The notes under the pieces were generated by a model. That model made no database searches. It saw only the letters and a program-made list of their open reading frames with translations, and was not told the origin of the DNA. DNA of 64,000 nucleotides from Deltaproteobacteria bacterium (GTDB lineage Bacteria > Myxococcota_A > UBA9042 > PHBI01): positions 248,001 to 312,000 of the forward strand of contig JACKFA010000010.1 of NCBI GenBank assembly GCA_020632715.1, given 5' to 3'. A program made the position numbers and the translations under genes. Positions 1-9,299 of the stretch are shown here, piece after piece (positions within the stretch are counted from its first letter, which is position 1; every line of letters starts with the position of its first letter).

Positions 1-8
1 ACCGGCTC

Positions 9-1190
9 ATGAGCTACCCCCTCGCGCCCGCCGGCGCCCCCATCGCGCTGACGCCGACCCACCCGGAGCCCGTGCAGCTCATGGCTTGGGCGCCGAGCGG
101 CGCGGTCGCGGCCGGCTGCCGGGGTGACGACGTCGTCATCGTGCGCCCGGCCGGCGGCGTCGAGGTGCTCGCGAGCCTCGGCGGCGCGCCGTCCTGCGGC
201 GTCGTCGGCGTCACGGACGACGGCGACGGCCGCGCGGCCGTGCTCTTCCACGCCAAGGACGGCGACGAGCTCGTCCCCCGCTGGGTCGACGTGGCCTCGG
301 GCGACGTCGGGGAGCTCCCGCGCGGGACCACCCTCGTCGCCGCGAGCGGCGGCGCCGCCGTGCTCGTCGCGACCGCGCGCGCCGGGCGGCTCATCGGCCT
401 CAGCCGGGACAACCGCGTCGTCGGCCTCACGCCCTGGGCGCCGGGCGGCGTCGCCGACGCCTGGGTCTCCGAGACCCGCGACCGCGTCGCGTGGCGCGAC
501 GTCGGCAGCGCGGAGATCCGCTCCATCGCGGTCGCGCCGGGCGCCGAGGCCCGCGTCGTCGCGTCGCTCGACGCGACCGACGTCGTCCTTGGGATCACGC
601 GCGAGAAGGTCGTCGTCTGGGACCCGACGCAGGGCGTGGTGCGCGGGCACCCCCTCGACGGCGGCGCGGCCTCGCTCCTCCTCTGGCAGGCCATCTCCGC
701 GCCGGTCCTCGCCCCGCGGCAGGGCGTCGTCGTCGCCTCCATCGCCTGGCCTCCCCGCGCCGACGGCGCCACACAGCGCCCCGGCCTCGCCGCCGCGCGC
801 GTCGCGGACGGCGCGCTCATCGACGTGCTCCCCGGCCGCCCGGCGGCCGTCTTCGCGGTCGACGACGCCCGCGGCGTCGCCGTCGTCGCGAGCGTCGCGG
901 GCCCGCTCGGGGCTGGCGCGCTCTTCGTCGCCGCCCTCGACGGCAGCGACGCCGCCGCGCCGCGCGAGCTCGCCCCTCTCGGCCGCGAGTTCCACCGCGT
1001 CGAGCTCGGCCCCGACGGCGTCGTCGTCGTCGACGCCACCGTCGACACCGCCATCCCGCACCCCCTGCGCGCGACCCTCTACCCGTGGGGCGGCGCGAAG
1101 CCCTCACCGCGTGCGCCCCGGGCCCAGCCCTTCGTCGGTCCCCCGTCGCCGCCGCCGCTCCCGGGCGCCGTCGCGCGACGCCCGCTCTGA
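9..1190 (+). CDS. Hypothetical propeller-like protein, possibly 5'-truncated
   Basis: Function not recognised. The 393-residue product alternates short hydrophobic beta-strand-like stretches with Gly/Asp turns (for example MAWAPSGAVAAG near residue 25 and VVVASIAWPP near 245). This resembles WD40 or other beta-propeller blades, but no repeat signature is clean enough to name a family. There is no signal peptide, so a cytoplasmic location is likely. The last 35 residues are a Pro/Arg-rich tail. The ATG is only 8 bases from the window edge and the frame stays open upstream, so the true start may lie outside. The plus frame is preferred over the long minus-strand frame because its third codon positions are almost all G or C. 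Confidence 0.7.
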   Translation: MSYPLAPAGAPIALTPTHPEPVQLMAWAPSGAVAAGCRGDDVVIVRPAGGVEVLASLGGAPSCGVVGVTDDGDGRAAVLFHAKDGDELVPRWVDVASGDVGELPRGTTLVAASGGAAVLVATARAGRLIGLSRDNRVVGLTPWAPGGVADAWVSETRDRVAWRDVGSAEIRSIAVAPGAEARVVASLDATDVVLGITREKVVVWDPTQGVVRGHPLDGGAASLLLWQAISAPVLAPRQGVVVASIAWPPRADGATQRPGLAAARVADGALIDVLPGRPAAVFAVDDARGVAVVASVAGPLGAGALFVAALDGSDAAAPRELAPLGREFHRVELGPDGVVVVDATVDTAIPHPLRATLYPWGGAKPSPRAPRAQPFVGPPSPPPLPGAVARRPL

Positions 1191-1208
1191 CGCGCCGCGC
1201 ACGGCGCC

Positions 1209-1283
1209 TGGGGCGTTTCGCCGGGGCATTCTGCCCCGCGCGGTCGGGGCCCGTATGGGCCGGGACTGTCCCAGAACGCCCCA
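1209..1283. other. Four-way stem-loop element (candidate structured RNA or terminator)
   Basis: Between the first gene and the MscS gene the sequence can fold into a closed four-helix junction. The outer stem is 9 bp (TGGGGCGTT 1209-1217 with AACGCCCCA 1275-1283). Inside are a 7-bp hairpin (CGGGGCA 1222-1228 / TGCCCCG 1232-1238, loop TTC), a 5-bp hairpin (GGCCC 1248-1252 / GGGCC 1257-1261) and a 4-bp hairpin (GGGA 1262-1265 / TCCC 1269-1272). It has the size of a tRNA but lacks a GGTTCRA T-loop. It begins 19 nt after the upstream stop, so it may be a terminator or a leader element. Complementarity is seen directly; function is inference. Confidence 0.45.
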
Positions 1284-1431
1284 CTCTCGCCCCCTGAGAC
1301 GCCGCGCCCCCGCGCGTGGTTGCGGTGCTCGCCTGACTGGGCGCCGCAATGAGGCCGTGGCACGCGATTCGCACCCGAGCCCACCGGACGAGTCTGCATC
1401 AGAGCCGCCGAGGGGCAGGGGAGCACGCGCG

Positions 1432-2385
1432 ATGAACGAGATCGGGAACGCCTTCGAGAACGTGGGCAACAAGGTCGTCGGCTGGGGCAAGACCTTCATC
1501 GAGATGCTGCCGAACATCGCGGTCGCGCTCCTCGTGTTCGTGCTCTTCTGGTTCCTCGCGAAGTTCGTGTCGCGCCTCGTCAAGAAGACCTCGACCCGCA
1601 TCACGACCCACCACGCCGTCGTGAACCTCCTCGGCACGCTCACGCGCGTCACGGTGCTCGTCGCCGGGCTCTTCGTCGCCCTCTCCCTCGTGCAGCTCGA
1701 CGGCACGGTCACGTCACTCCTCGCCGGCGTCGGGATCATCGGCATCGCGCTCGGCTTCGCCTTCCAGGACATCGCCGCGAACTTCGTCTCCGGCGTCCTC
1801 CTCGCCATCAACCGCCCGTTCGAGGTCGGCGACCTCATCGAGTCGGCCGACTTCAAGGGGCGCGTCGAGCAGATCACCCTGCGCTGGACGCAGGGGCGCA
1901 GCCTCGACGGGCAGGTCGTCTTCCTCCCGAACAAGGAGGTCTTCGAGAACCCGATCACGAACTACAACCGCGCCCCCGACCGCCGCGTCGCCGTCGAGAT
2001 CGGCGTCGCCTACGGCGACGACCTCGAGAAGGCCGAGCAGATCGCGCTGTCCGCCGTCGAGAAGCTCGGGATCCACAAGCCCGAGCGCCCCCTCGAGCTC
2101 TTCTACACGGCGTTCGGCGACAGCTCGATCAACTTCGTCCTCCGCTTCTGGGTCGAGTCCTCGCAGCACGCCTGGCTCGCCGCCCGCAGCGCCGCCATCA
2201 AGGCCGTGAAGGTCGCGTTCGACGACGCCGGCATCACGATCCCGTTCCCCATCCGCACGCTCGACTTCGGCGTCGTCGGCGGCGAGCCCCTCCGCGAGGC
2301 GCTCCCGACCTGGCTCGGCCGCGGCAACGGCAACGGCAACGGCCACGACCGCGCGCCGGAGCCCCGGGACGTCGGCGCGATGTGA
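1432..2385 (+). CDS. Small-conductance mechanosensitive channel (MscS family)
   Basis: A 317-residue inner-membrane channel of the MscS family, which opens under membrane tension to release solutes during osmotic downshock. Three hydrophobic segments lie at about residues 25-47, 65-88 and 92-127. The third is the Gly/Ala-rich pore helix (AGVGIIGIALGFAFQD) followed by the conserved NRPFEVGD entry into the beta domain. The middle-beta and alpha/beta C-terminal domains follow, and length matches E. coli MscS. The tail ends in an Asn-Gly repeat (NGNGNGH). ATG 1432 is chosen because it starts just ahead of the first helix and follows a GGGGAG ribosome-binding site. The frame is open much further upstream, but that stretch is out of register with the real first gene. 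Confidence 0.93.
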   Translation: MNEIGNAFENVGNKVVGWGKTFIEMLPNIAVALLVFVLFWFLAKFVSRLVKKTSTRITTHHAVVNLLGTLTRVTVLVAGLFVALSLVQLDGTVTSLLAGVGIIGIALGFAFQDIAANFVSGVLLAINRPFEVGDLIESADFKGRVEQITLRWTQGRSLDGQVVFLPNKEVFENPITNYNRAPDRRVAVEIGVAYGDDLEKAEQIALSAVEKLGIHKPERPLELFYTAFGDSSINFVLRFWVESSQHAWLAARSAAIKAVKVAFDDAGITIPFPIRTLDFGVVGGEPLREALPTWLGRGNGNGNGHDRAPEPRDVGAM

Positions 2386-2581
2386 GCGCGCTCGCGCGTC
2401 GCGCGCCGCACCCCGCGAACCCGGTGATGAGGTTGTAACCAGCGCGATCCTCGCGCCCTCGCCCGCGGGGCGCGCGCGCCACCCGACGCAATCGGCGCGG
2501 ACCCTTCTTTACGGAGCCTTACTCAACGGACCGCGTCAGGCGCCCGATTGGGCCAGTGAACTCTGGACCCCGGTGCCCTCG

Positions 2582-4096
2582 ATGCGTCGACTCATCCTCA
2601 CCCTCCTCCTCGCGACCGCCTGGACGACCAGCGCCTGCGACACGAAGATCGTCGGCACCGACAACGCGCTGATCGATCTCACCCCCGGCCCGCAGACCGG
2701 CACCGTCTCGTCCTCGACGACGCCGAACAAGGCCGACGGCACCACGACCGACCCGGCGGTCACGGACCCCACCGGCGACGCCGGCAGCGCCGCCGACGCC
2801 CTCGCCTACCTCGAGGACGTCCGCTCGGACCTCGGCCTGCCCGCGCTCACCCAGAGCCCGCTGCTCACCTCGGCCTCGCAGGCCCACGCGAACTACCTCG
2901 TCACGAACCACGCCTACCACGACGCGCACGGCCTGAGCCCGCACGTCGAGGTCCCGGAGCTCCAGGGCTTCACGGGCGAGTCGGGCGCCAAGCGCTCCGC
3001 CGCCGCCGGCTACACCTGGCAGCACGCGGGCGAGGTCATCGGCTACCACGGCACCCCCGAGGGCACGATGGTCGCCTGGATGGAGTCGCTCTACCATCGC
3101 CTCCCGCTCATCCGGCGCGAGGTGAAGGAGATCGGCCTCGGCGTCGCCGGCGACCTCGCCTACCACGCCCACGTCGTCGAGGTCGGCGCCGAGCCCGGCG
3201 CCTACGTCAACAGCGGCAAGCTCCTCGCCTACCCGGCCGACGGCGCCGTCGACGTCCCGACCGAGTGGTCCGGCCGCGAGGTCCCCGAGCCCACGCCGCC
3301 GCCCGCCGGCTGGCCGAGCGGCCCGGTCCTCACCGTCACCGCCGACCGCGGCACCGTCACCGTCGTCTCCTCGAGCGTCCGCGTCGCCGCGAGCGGCGCC
3401 GAGCTCCCGCACACGCTCCTCACCTCCGCCAACGACTCGCACCTCCAGGCGCGCGACGTCGCCCTCATCCCGCACGCCCCGCTCGCCCCCGCGACCGCCT
3501 ACGTCGCCACCATCTCGGGCCTCCGCGACGGCGCGACCTACACCTTCAGCTGGACCTTCACCACCCGCGCCGCCGGCTGCGCCGTCGACGCCGACGACTG
3601 CGGCCCGGGTCGCGCCTGCTACCCGCTCAACGGCACGCTCACCTGCCTCTACAAGGGCTCGGCCACCCTCGGCGAGGCCTGCCAGTACGTCGACGACTGC
3701 GGCGGCGGCCTCACCTGCCTCGGTGGCCAGTGCCGCGAGCTCTGCGCGAGCGGCGCCTGCGACGCGAGCTGCGCCGGCGAGAGCAAGGTCCCGTCGAGCG
3801 TGTCGGGCGTCCAGGTCTGCCTCGGCCCCGCCTGCACCGCGAGCTCCTGCGGCGCCGGCGAGGGCTGCTACTGGCTGTCCGGCCTCGCCTGCAGCCAGGC
3901 CGGGACCGTGCCCCGCGGCGGCAGCTGCACCTACGCGGACGACTGCCAGGCCGGCTCGACCTGCCTCTCGGCGGGCGGCGCGCCGGCCACGTGCCAGGCG
4001 CTCTGCGACGGCGCCGGCATGCCCGCCTGCGACAACGTCTGCGCGAGCACGGCGTTCACGCTCGACGCGAAGAGCCAGCTCAAGGCCTGCCCGTGA
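2582..4096 (+). CDS. CAP/SCP-domain lipoprotein with Ig-like and Cys-rich modules
   Basis: A 504-residue exported lipoprotein. The signal peptide ends in a lipobox (TTSAC, Cys19). Residues about 65-205 form a CAP (SCP/PR-1) domain: ALTQSPLLTSASQAHANYL, then TWQHAGEVIGY and a late HAHVVEVG segment supplying the family's His/Glu positions. A beta-rich domain resembling SbsA-type Ig folds follows (about 245-320, ending TFSWTFTTRA). The last 180 residues carry many cysteines in CxxxxCxGG patterns. ATG 2582 is preferred over GTG 2573 because it places Arg-Arg directly before the hydrophobic core. The HEAT-repeat gene begins 29 nt downstream, so the two are probably co-transcribed. CAP proteins have varied roles, so the exact activity is unknown. 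Confidence 0.85.
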   Translation: MRRLILTLLLATAWTTSACDTKIVGTDNALIDLTPGPQTGTVSSSTTPNKADGTTTDPAVTDPTGDAGSAADALAYLEDVRSDLGLPALTQSPLLTSASQAHANYLVTNHAYHDAHGLSPHVEVPELQGFTGESGAKRSAAAGYTWQHAGEVIGYHGTPEGTMVAWMESLYHRLPLIRREVKEIGLGVAGDLAYHAHVVEVGAEPGAYVNSGKLLAYPADGAVDVPTEWSGREVPEPTPPPAGWPSGPVLTVTADRGTVTVVSSSVRVAASGAELPHTLLTSANDSHLQARDVALIPHAPLAPATAYVATISGLRDGATYTFSWTFTTRAAGCAVDADDCGPGRACYPLNGTLTCLYKGSATLGEACQYVDDCGGGLTCLGGQCRELCASGACDASCAGESKVPSSVSGVQVCLGPACTASSCGAGEGCYWLSGLACSQAGTVPRGGSCTYADDCQAGSTCLSAGGAPATCQALCDGAGMPACDNVCASTAFTLDAKSQLKACP

Positions 4097-4125
4097 GCCT
4101 CGGCACGATCGGAGGGAGCCCCGCC

Positions 4126-6240
4126 ATGCGCAGCATCCGCAACATCCTCGCCGCCCTCGGCCTCGTCGCCCTCGCCGCGCCGGCCGCCCTCGCCGGCACC
4201 TCGGTGACCCTCGAGTCGGGCCACGACGCCGCGGGCACCGACGCCGACGCCCTCTTCGACGGGCGCACCGTCCGCCCCTGGATCCTCACCCAGGACGGCG
4301 ACGCGCCCGTCGCGTTCTCCCTCGACTTCGGCCGCGAGCGCTGGCTCGCGAGCGTCCGGATCTTCCCGGGCCACGGCATGAACCCGCGGACCTTCGCGCA
4401 GTACGCCCGGCCGGCACGCGTGCGCCTGACGTGGGACGGCGGCGAGCGCGTCGTCGAGCTCGCGGACAAGCGCGAGCGGCAGACCATCGACATGGGCTCG
4501 CTCGCCGTGGCGCGGACGCTCACGGTCACCATCGAGGCCGTCGCCGGCGACCCCGCCGACGGCGTCGCCATCGGCGAGATCGAGCTCGTCGAGCGCCACG
4601 ACCCGGCCGCCGGCGCCCCCGCCCTGAAGGAGCGCATCGAGCGTCAGCTCGGCCTCCTCGGCGGCGCCGACGACGAGCGCGCCGACCGCGCGCAGGCCTA
4701 CTTCGTGCGCTTCGGTGAGCAGGCCGCGCCGTCGCTCGCGCGCGCCGTGGCGTCGAGCACATCGCCGCTCCGGGAGCGGGCGCTGGCGACCCTCGTGGCG
4801 ATCGGCGGCGACGACGCCCTCGCCGTGGTCCGCGAGCTCGTGGCCCGCGGCGGCGAGGAGCGCGAGCGCGCCTTCGCGGCCCTCGACGCCTACCCGCGCC
4901 TCGCCGGCGTCGAGTCGGTGCTGCGGCCGCTCGTCGAGGGGCCGGACCCCGTGCTCGCGCGCCGGGCGCTCGATCTCCTCGCCCGGAGCGGCGCCCCCGT
5001 CGCCCGCGAGATCCTCGCGACGGCCATCGCGAGCGGTGACCCGGCGCGCGTCGACGACGCCATCCGGGCGGCCGGTGACCTCTCCCCGGCGAGCGCTCGC
5101 CTCCTCGCCGAGCGCCTCCTCGCGAGCAAGGACACCGAGGTCCAGGCCGCCGGCCTCCTCGCCCTCGCGCCGGTCGCGGCCGCGGACGCCGACGCGCTCG
5201 CGCTGATCGTGCGGTCGACCACCGCGCGCGACGCCACGACGCGGCTCGCCGCGACGCGGGCGCTCGGCGACGTCAAGACGGCCGCCGGGCGCGCGGCGCT
5301 CGAGGCGCTCATGGAGAGCGAGGATCTCGAGGTCGCGAGCGCGGCCGCCGAGTCGATGGTGCGCCAGGGGCCGGTCGGGATCGCGCGCGTCGCCGAGCTC
5401 CAGGAGAAGCTGCGGCCGGCGCTCCTCGTGCGCGCCCTCGACGCCCTCCACCGCGACGCGAGCCGCGAGAGCGAGGACCTCCTCGTGCAGTGCCTCGCGG
5501 CCGGCGTCTGGACGACCTTCTACGGGCGCGCCATGGGCGAGCTCGACCGCCGCGGCGACGCCGGCGTGGCGGCCGTCATCCGCTGGCTCGGCGAGCGCCC
5601 CGGCGACGCCCGCGCGATGCGCTCCTTCCTGATGGACCGGGCGGCGCGAGCGGTGGTGCCGGCGACGGCGCTCTTGAAGCGCCTCACGGTCGGCGGCCCG
5701 CACCGGGACTACCTCGACGCGCAGGTCCTGATGCTCGCGCTCCTCCGCGAGAGCGGCGACCCGCACGTCGACGTGGACGTGGTCCTCGCCACCTACCGCA
5801 CCTCCGTGACCGCGGCGAACGTGCACCGCGCGGCCTTCGACGCCCTGACGCACGTCGCCTCGCGCGACGAGGTGGCGCCGCTCGTCGTGAAGGCGCTCGA
5901 CGACAACGACCCCGAGATCCGCCGCCTCGCCTTCGCCGCGGCCGGCCGCTACCAGCTCGTCGAGGCGCTCCCGCGCGTGAAGCGCGAGATCGACGCGACG
6001 CGCCCCGCGAACTGGGATCCGGGCGTCGTGACCGCCTACGGCGCCCTCGGCGGCGAGGAGGCCATCACGCTCCTCCGCCACAACTACCCGCTCGCGTCCT
6101 ACGAGACGCGGGTCGCGATCCTCGACGCGGCCTGGCAGTCGGGCCTCCCGGCCGGGATCGAGCTCCTCGTCGACGCGATGTCGAGCAACGACCGCAAGGT
6201 CCGCCAGGTGGCGCGCGCCCTCCTCGTGCGCCCCCGCTGA
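4126..6240 (+). CDS. Exported discoidin-like/HEAT-repeat protein
   Basis: A 704-residue protein with a Sec signal peptide (cleavage after about residue 22, PAALA). Residues 25-150 resemble a galactose-binding/F5-8 type C fold: ALFDGRTVRPW, then FSLDFGRERWLASVRIFPG and a late strand VAIGEIELVE. From about 190 to the end it is almost wholly helical HEAT-type repeats (for example DPEIRRLAFAAAGRYQLVEA and ATTRLAATRALGDVKTAAGR). Such solenoids bind proteins; the N-terminal domain may bind glycan or wall. A clear GGAGGG ribosome-binding site precedes ATG 4126. It is the second gene of a probable three-gene operon with the CAP lipoprotein and the barrel-like protein. No catalytic motif is visible. 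Confidence 0.85.
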   Translation: MRSIRNILAALGLVALAAPAALAGTSVTLESGHDAAGTDADALFDGRTVRPWILTQDGDAPVAFSLDFGRERWLASVRIFPGHGMNPRTFAQYARPARVRLTWDGGERVVELADKRERQTIDMGSLAVARTLTVTIEAVAGDPADGVAIGEIELVERHDPAAGAPALKERIERQLGLLGGADDERADRAQAYFVRFGEQAAPSLARAVASSTSPLRERALATLVAIGGDDALAVVRELVARGGEERERAFAALDAYPRLAGVESVLRPLVEGPDPVLARRALDLLARSGAPVAREILATAIASGDPARVDDAIRAAGDLSPASARLLAERLLASKDTEVQAAGLLALAPVAAADADALALIVRSTTARDATTRLAATRALGDVKTAAGRAALEALMESEDLEVASAAAESMVRQGPVGIARVAELQEKLRPALLVRALDALHRDASRESEDLLVQCLAAGVWTTFYGRAMGELDRRGDAGVAAVIRWLGERPGDARAMRSFLMDRAARAVVPATALLKRLTVGGPHRDYLDAQVLMLALLRESGDPHVDVDVVLATYRTSVTAANVHRAAFDALTHVASRDEVAPLVVKALDDNDPEIRRLAFAAAGRYQLVEALPRVKREIDATRPANWDPGVVTAYGALGGEEAITLLRHNYPLASYETRVAILDAAWQSGLPAGIELLVDAMSSNDRKVRQVARALLVRPR

Positions 6241-6278
6241 ACCCCATGAAGCCCCTGTTTCCCCCGGAGAAGAGAACC

Positions 6279-6974
6279 ATGCGCTCCCGCCGCATCACCA
6301 ACGCCCTCATGGCCCTCGCCCTCACCGCCGCCGCCGCGACGACCGTCGCCGCGCCGCGCGCCGCCCGCGCCGACAACGACTCGATCCTGACGCTCGGCGT
6401 CGGGGCGGGCGTCGGCTGGCGGCACGCCGCGGGGCCGGACGAAGAGGCGAAGATGAAGTTCGTGAACCAGGCGAGCGCCCGCCTCAAGATGCTGTGGATC
6501 CTGGGCGTCGACATGTCCTTCGACCTCACGAAGGACGACGACCTCACCAAGGTGAAGGACGGCGAGCTCCGCTACGCCGCGAAGATGCGGCTCACGGCGC
6601 TCCTGTACCCGATGATCACGAGCAGCTTCGCGCTCTACCTCGGCACGGGCATCGGCGCGGCCGACAAGTCCGAGCTCTTCAGCGTCACGAGCCCGGGGAA
6701 CTCCTACCACCTCGGCGGCGGCTTCGAGATCCACTTCGACGACCACCTCACCCTGGACTGCTCGTTCTACATGATCGTGCCGGGCTACCAGTCGGTGAAG
6801 GGGCACGTGCAGAAGCTCGCGCTGTCCATCGCCGAGGAGGAGGCCGCCGCCATCGCGAACGGCCAGGAGCCGCCGCAGTCGGTCAACGACCTCCCGCTCC
6901 CGGACTACACCGTCGGCGACTTCATCACGCCGACGAACTACGAGGTCATGCTCCGGATCTTCGTGTTCCTCTGA
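6279..6974 (+). CDS. Outer-membrane beta-barrel-like protein
   Basis: A 231-residue exported protein. The signal peptide runs to about residue 32 (AAPRAARA). The mature part alternates polar and hydrophobic residues (ILTLGVGAGVGWR, SSFALYLGTGIGAAD, SYHLGGGFEIHFDDHLTLD) and ends in an aromatic strand (VMLRIFVFL). These features are typical of small outer-membrane barrels with a terminal Phe-rich strand. No family is recognised. ATG 6279 follows GGAGAAGAG at good spacing; the in-frame ATG 6246 would add residues ahead of the signal peptide. It sits 38 nt after the HEAT-repeat gene and is the last gene of that run. Confidence 0.72.
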   Translation: MRSRRITNALMALALTAAAATTVAAPRAARADNDSILTLGVGAGVGWRHAAGPDEEAKMKFVNQASARLKMLWILGVDMSFDLTKDDDLTKVKDGELRYAAKMRLTALLYPMITSSFALYLGTGIGAADKSELFSVTSPGNSYHLGGGFEIHFDDHLTLDCSFYMIVPGYQSVKGHVQKLALSIAEEEAAAIANGQEPPQSVNDLPLPDYTVGDFITPTNYEVMLRIFVFL

Positions 6975-7088
6975 GCCGCGAGAGGTCGCGAGGCGGATGA
7001 GCGGCCCTGTGGTCGGCGCAGGCCGAGCCGCTCACCCGCCCGCGACGTCGTGGTGCTCGCCTGCGGGCCAGGACGAGCACCGTGTGGT

Positions 7089-7116
7089 CGCGCCGCGCGC
7101 TTCCGGGCGCGGCGCG
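7089..7116. terminator. GC-rich hairpin between convergent genes
   Basis: A 10-bp perfect stem (CGCGCCGCGC 7089-7098 with GCGCGGCGCG 7107-7116) and an 8-nt loop lie in the 167-bp gap between convergent genes ending at 6974 and 7142. There is no T tract on either side, so if it ends transcription it is not a textbook intrinsic terminator. Confidence 0.4.
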
Positions 7117-7141
7117 CTCACCTCGGGGGGCGCGCCGTCGG

Positions 7142-9202
7142 CTACTCGACGTGCGCCCGGAACACCCCGCGGCTCTGCGTCGCGACCGCGAGCGTCCCGC
7201 CCGCGTCGGCCGCGAGGCGGGCGACCGGCTCGGTGAAGCCCTCGACGAGGATCGAGAAGTCGCTCCCGTCCTCGGACGCCCAGAGCGTCGCGCCCCCGTC
7301 GCTCCGTCCGAGGCCGACGACGCAGCGCCGCCCCAGCTGAGCGAGGTCCGTCGCGCGCGAGAGGTCGGGGGGCGCCACCGCCGCGAAGGTCTCGCCGCCG
7401 TCGCGGCTCACGACGAACGCGCCGTCGGTGAGCATCACGAGGAGCGCCCCGCCGCAGGCCGCCGCCGTCCGCACGTCGCCGACGCCCTCGATGAGCGCCC
7501 AGCTCGCGCCGGCGTCGAAGGAGCGGTAGGTGCCGCCGGCCTCGGCCGTCGCGAGCAGGACGCCCCCCGCGCCGGCGAACCCGCGGATGGCCGCGGGGCA
7601 GCTCGCGAGGTTGGGTCCGGTCGCCGCCGGGAGCCCCGCGTCGGCCCGCACGAACGCCCCGCGCGCCTCGTCCCAGCGCTCGACGCCGCAGGACGTCGCC
7701 GGGACCCAGCTCTCCCAGACCCGCGTGCGGCTCGAGAAGACGTGCTCGCCGTCCGTCATGAGGCGCCGCAGATCGTCGTACTCGAAGAGCCCGGCCGGCA
7801 TCGGCACGTCCTCGAACGCCTCGGCGTCGAGCGCGCGCCGCTGGATCTTCTGGTAGCCGTTCACCCAGATCTCGCCGCCCACGACGACGAGCTCGGTCGC
7901 GGTGACCCCGATCCCGAGCGCCTCCGCGGCGGTCCCCGTCGCGTCGACCTGGTACGCGGCGCCGTTCGGCCGCTGCACCGTGACGACCGCGCCGTCACCG
8001 ACCGCGAGGCGCATCGGCACGTCGATCTCGGCCTCGTGCGTCACCCAGGTGGCGCCGACGTCCCCCGAGCTCCGGAACGCGTCGGTCACCCAGAAGGTGC
8101 GCGCGCCCCCCTGCGCGAGCGCGTGCCGCCGCCCGAAGGTCTTCACGAGCGAGCCGACCTCCCACGTCACGCCGCGGTCCGCCGAGCGCATCAGCTCCCC
8201 GGCGCTCGCGGAGAGCACGACGTCCCCGACGACGAGCGCCGCGTTCGCGGGCCCCGGCGCGTTGGGGCGCGTCTCGGTGCTGCGCCAGCCGTTCGCGTCG
8301 CGCACGAACACGCCGCGGTTGTTGCTCGTGACCGCGGCCTGCCCGTCGAAGGAGAACGCGCGGTAGCCCCACTGATCGAGCCCGTCGACGAGGTGCCACT
8401 CGGCCTCCCACGCCGTCGCGGTCGCCCCCTCGGACGTCGCTCCCGCCGTCGTCGTCGGCGGCTCGGGCGCGAGCACGTAGGCCCCCTGCATCGGGTAGCC
8501 CTCCGAGTTCGCCACGAGGGTGTCGCCGTCGAAGCCCGCCTCGGTGATGACGAGGGGCGCGACCTCGGGCGCGTTCGGGAACGTGCTCGTCGCGTCGCGC
8601 GACAGGTTCGGGAGCTCCCGCCAGCCGTCCTGCGCGCTCTCCCAGAGGTAGGCGGCCCCGCCGCCCGGCACGAGCAGGAGGCGCCGCCCGTCCGTCGCGA
8701 GCGAGGTCAGGGCGCCGGCCTCGAGCTCGAGCTTCGGCGAGAGGTCGCGCCAGGTCGCGCCGCCGTCGTCGCTCCGGGAGATCCGGAACCCCGCGCCGAG
8801 CGTGACGACGGCGCCGTCGTCGAGGGTCACCACGTCGAGGACCGCGAGGTCGCCCACGTGCTCCGCGTAGGGCGCCACGAACTCGAGCGCGTAGTCGGGC
8901 CCGTCGGCGCGGTAGAGCCCGTGCGGCGTGCCGACCCAGGCGCGCGCCCCCGCCGCGGCGACGGCGTTCAGGGTCCCCGCGCCGAACCCGGTGAGGCGCG
9001 CGAGGCCCGCGGGCGTCGGGTCGGTCGGTGTCGCCGTGTCGGGCGCGGCGGTCGCGGCGGAGGTGTCGTCGGCGCCGGCGACGGCGGTGTCGCCGGCCGT
9101 GGTGTCCGCGGCGCTCGTGGTCGTGGCGCCGCCGCCGCTCGTGGCCGCGTCGCAGGCCGCGAGCAGCGCGATGATGGGGATCGTGGGCGAAATGATGCGC
9201 AT
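7142..9202 (-). CDS. BNR/Asp-box repeat lipoprotein
   Basis: A 686-residue lipoprotein (lipobox LLAAC, Cys17) with a Thr/Ala/Asp-rich stalk to about residue 65. The rest is a beta-propeller with Asp-box repeats: SRSDDGGATWRDL, RSADRGVTWEVG, a degenerate GDVGATWVTH, YRSFDAGASWALI and VSRDGGETFAAV. Such S/T-x-D-x-G-x-T-W repeats occur in sialidases and YCF48-like propellers. No sialidase RIP motif or catalytic Arg triad is evident, so binding or assembly is more likely than hydrolysis. It should sit on the periplasmic or outer face of the membrane. Its upstream region has two TTTCAG hexamers 11 bp apart; no clear promoter was assigned. Converges with the barrel-like gene. Confidence 0.8.
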   Translation of the reverse strand: MRIISPTIPIIALLAACDAATSGGGATTTSAADTTAGDTAVAGADDTSAATAAPDTATPTDPTPAGLARLTGFGAGTLNAVAAAGARAWVGTPHGLYRADGPDYALEFVAPYAEHVGDLAVLDVVTLDDGAVVTLGAGFRISRSDDGGATWRDLSPKLELEAGALTSLATDGRRLLLVPGGGAAYLWESAQDGWRELPNLSRDATSTFPNAPEVAPLVITEAGFDGDTLVANSEGYPMQGAYVLAPEPPTTTAGATSEGATATAWEAEWHLVDGLDQWGYRAFSFDGQAAVTSNNRGVFVRDANGWRSTETRPNAPGPANAALVVGDVVLSASAGELMRSADRGVTWEVGSLVKTFGRRHALAQGGARTFWVTDAFRSSGDVGATWVTHEAEIDVPMRLAVGDGAVVTVQRPNGAAYQVDATGTAAEALGIGVTATELVVVGGEIWVNGYQKIQRRALDAEAFEDVPMPAGLFEYDDLRRLMTDGEHVFSSRTRVWESWVPATSCGVERWDEARGAFVRADAGLPAATGPNLASCPAAIRGFAGAGGVLLATAEAGGTYRSFDAGASWALIEGVGDVRTAAACGGALLVMLTDGAFVVSRDGGETFAAVAPPDLSRATDLAQLGRRCVVGLGRSDGGATLWASEDGSDFSILVEGFTEPVARLAADAGGTLAVATQSRGVFRAHVE

Positions 9203-9299
9203 GGCGTCGTCCCTCGCGTGTGGCAGGTCGTGAGATGACCGTAGAGAGCCGCCTCTGTGCGCGTTCTGAAACTTTCCTGAAATCCCGCCCGCGCAGCGC

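Noticed and set aside
14..1054. Long minus-strand open frame opposite the first gene
   Set aside because: Ser/Thr/Ala-rich low-complexity product and poor third-position bias; the plus-strand frame is better.
1209..1283. tRNA gene
   Set aside because: Cloverleaf-like, but no T-loop GGTTCRA, wrong stem lengths and no clear anticodon loop.
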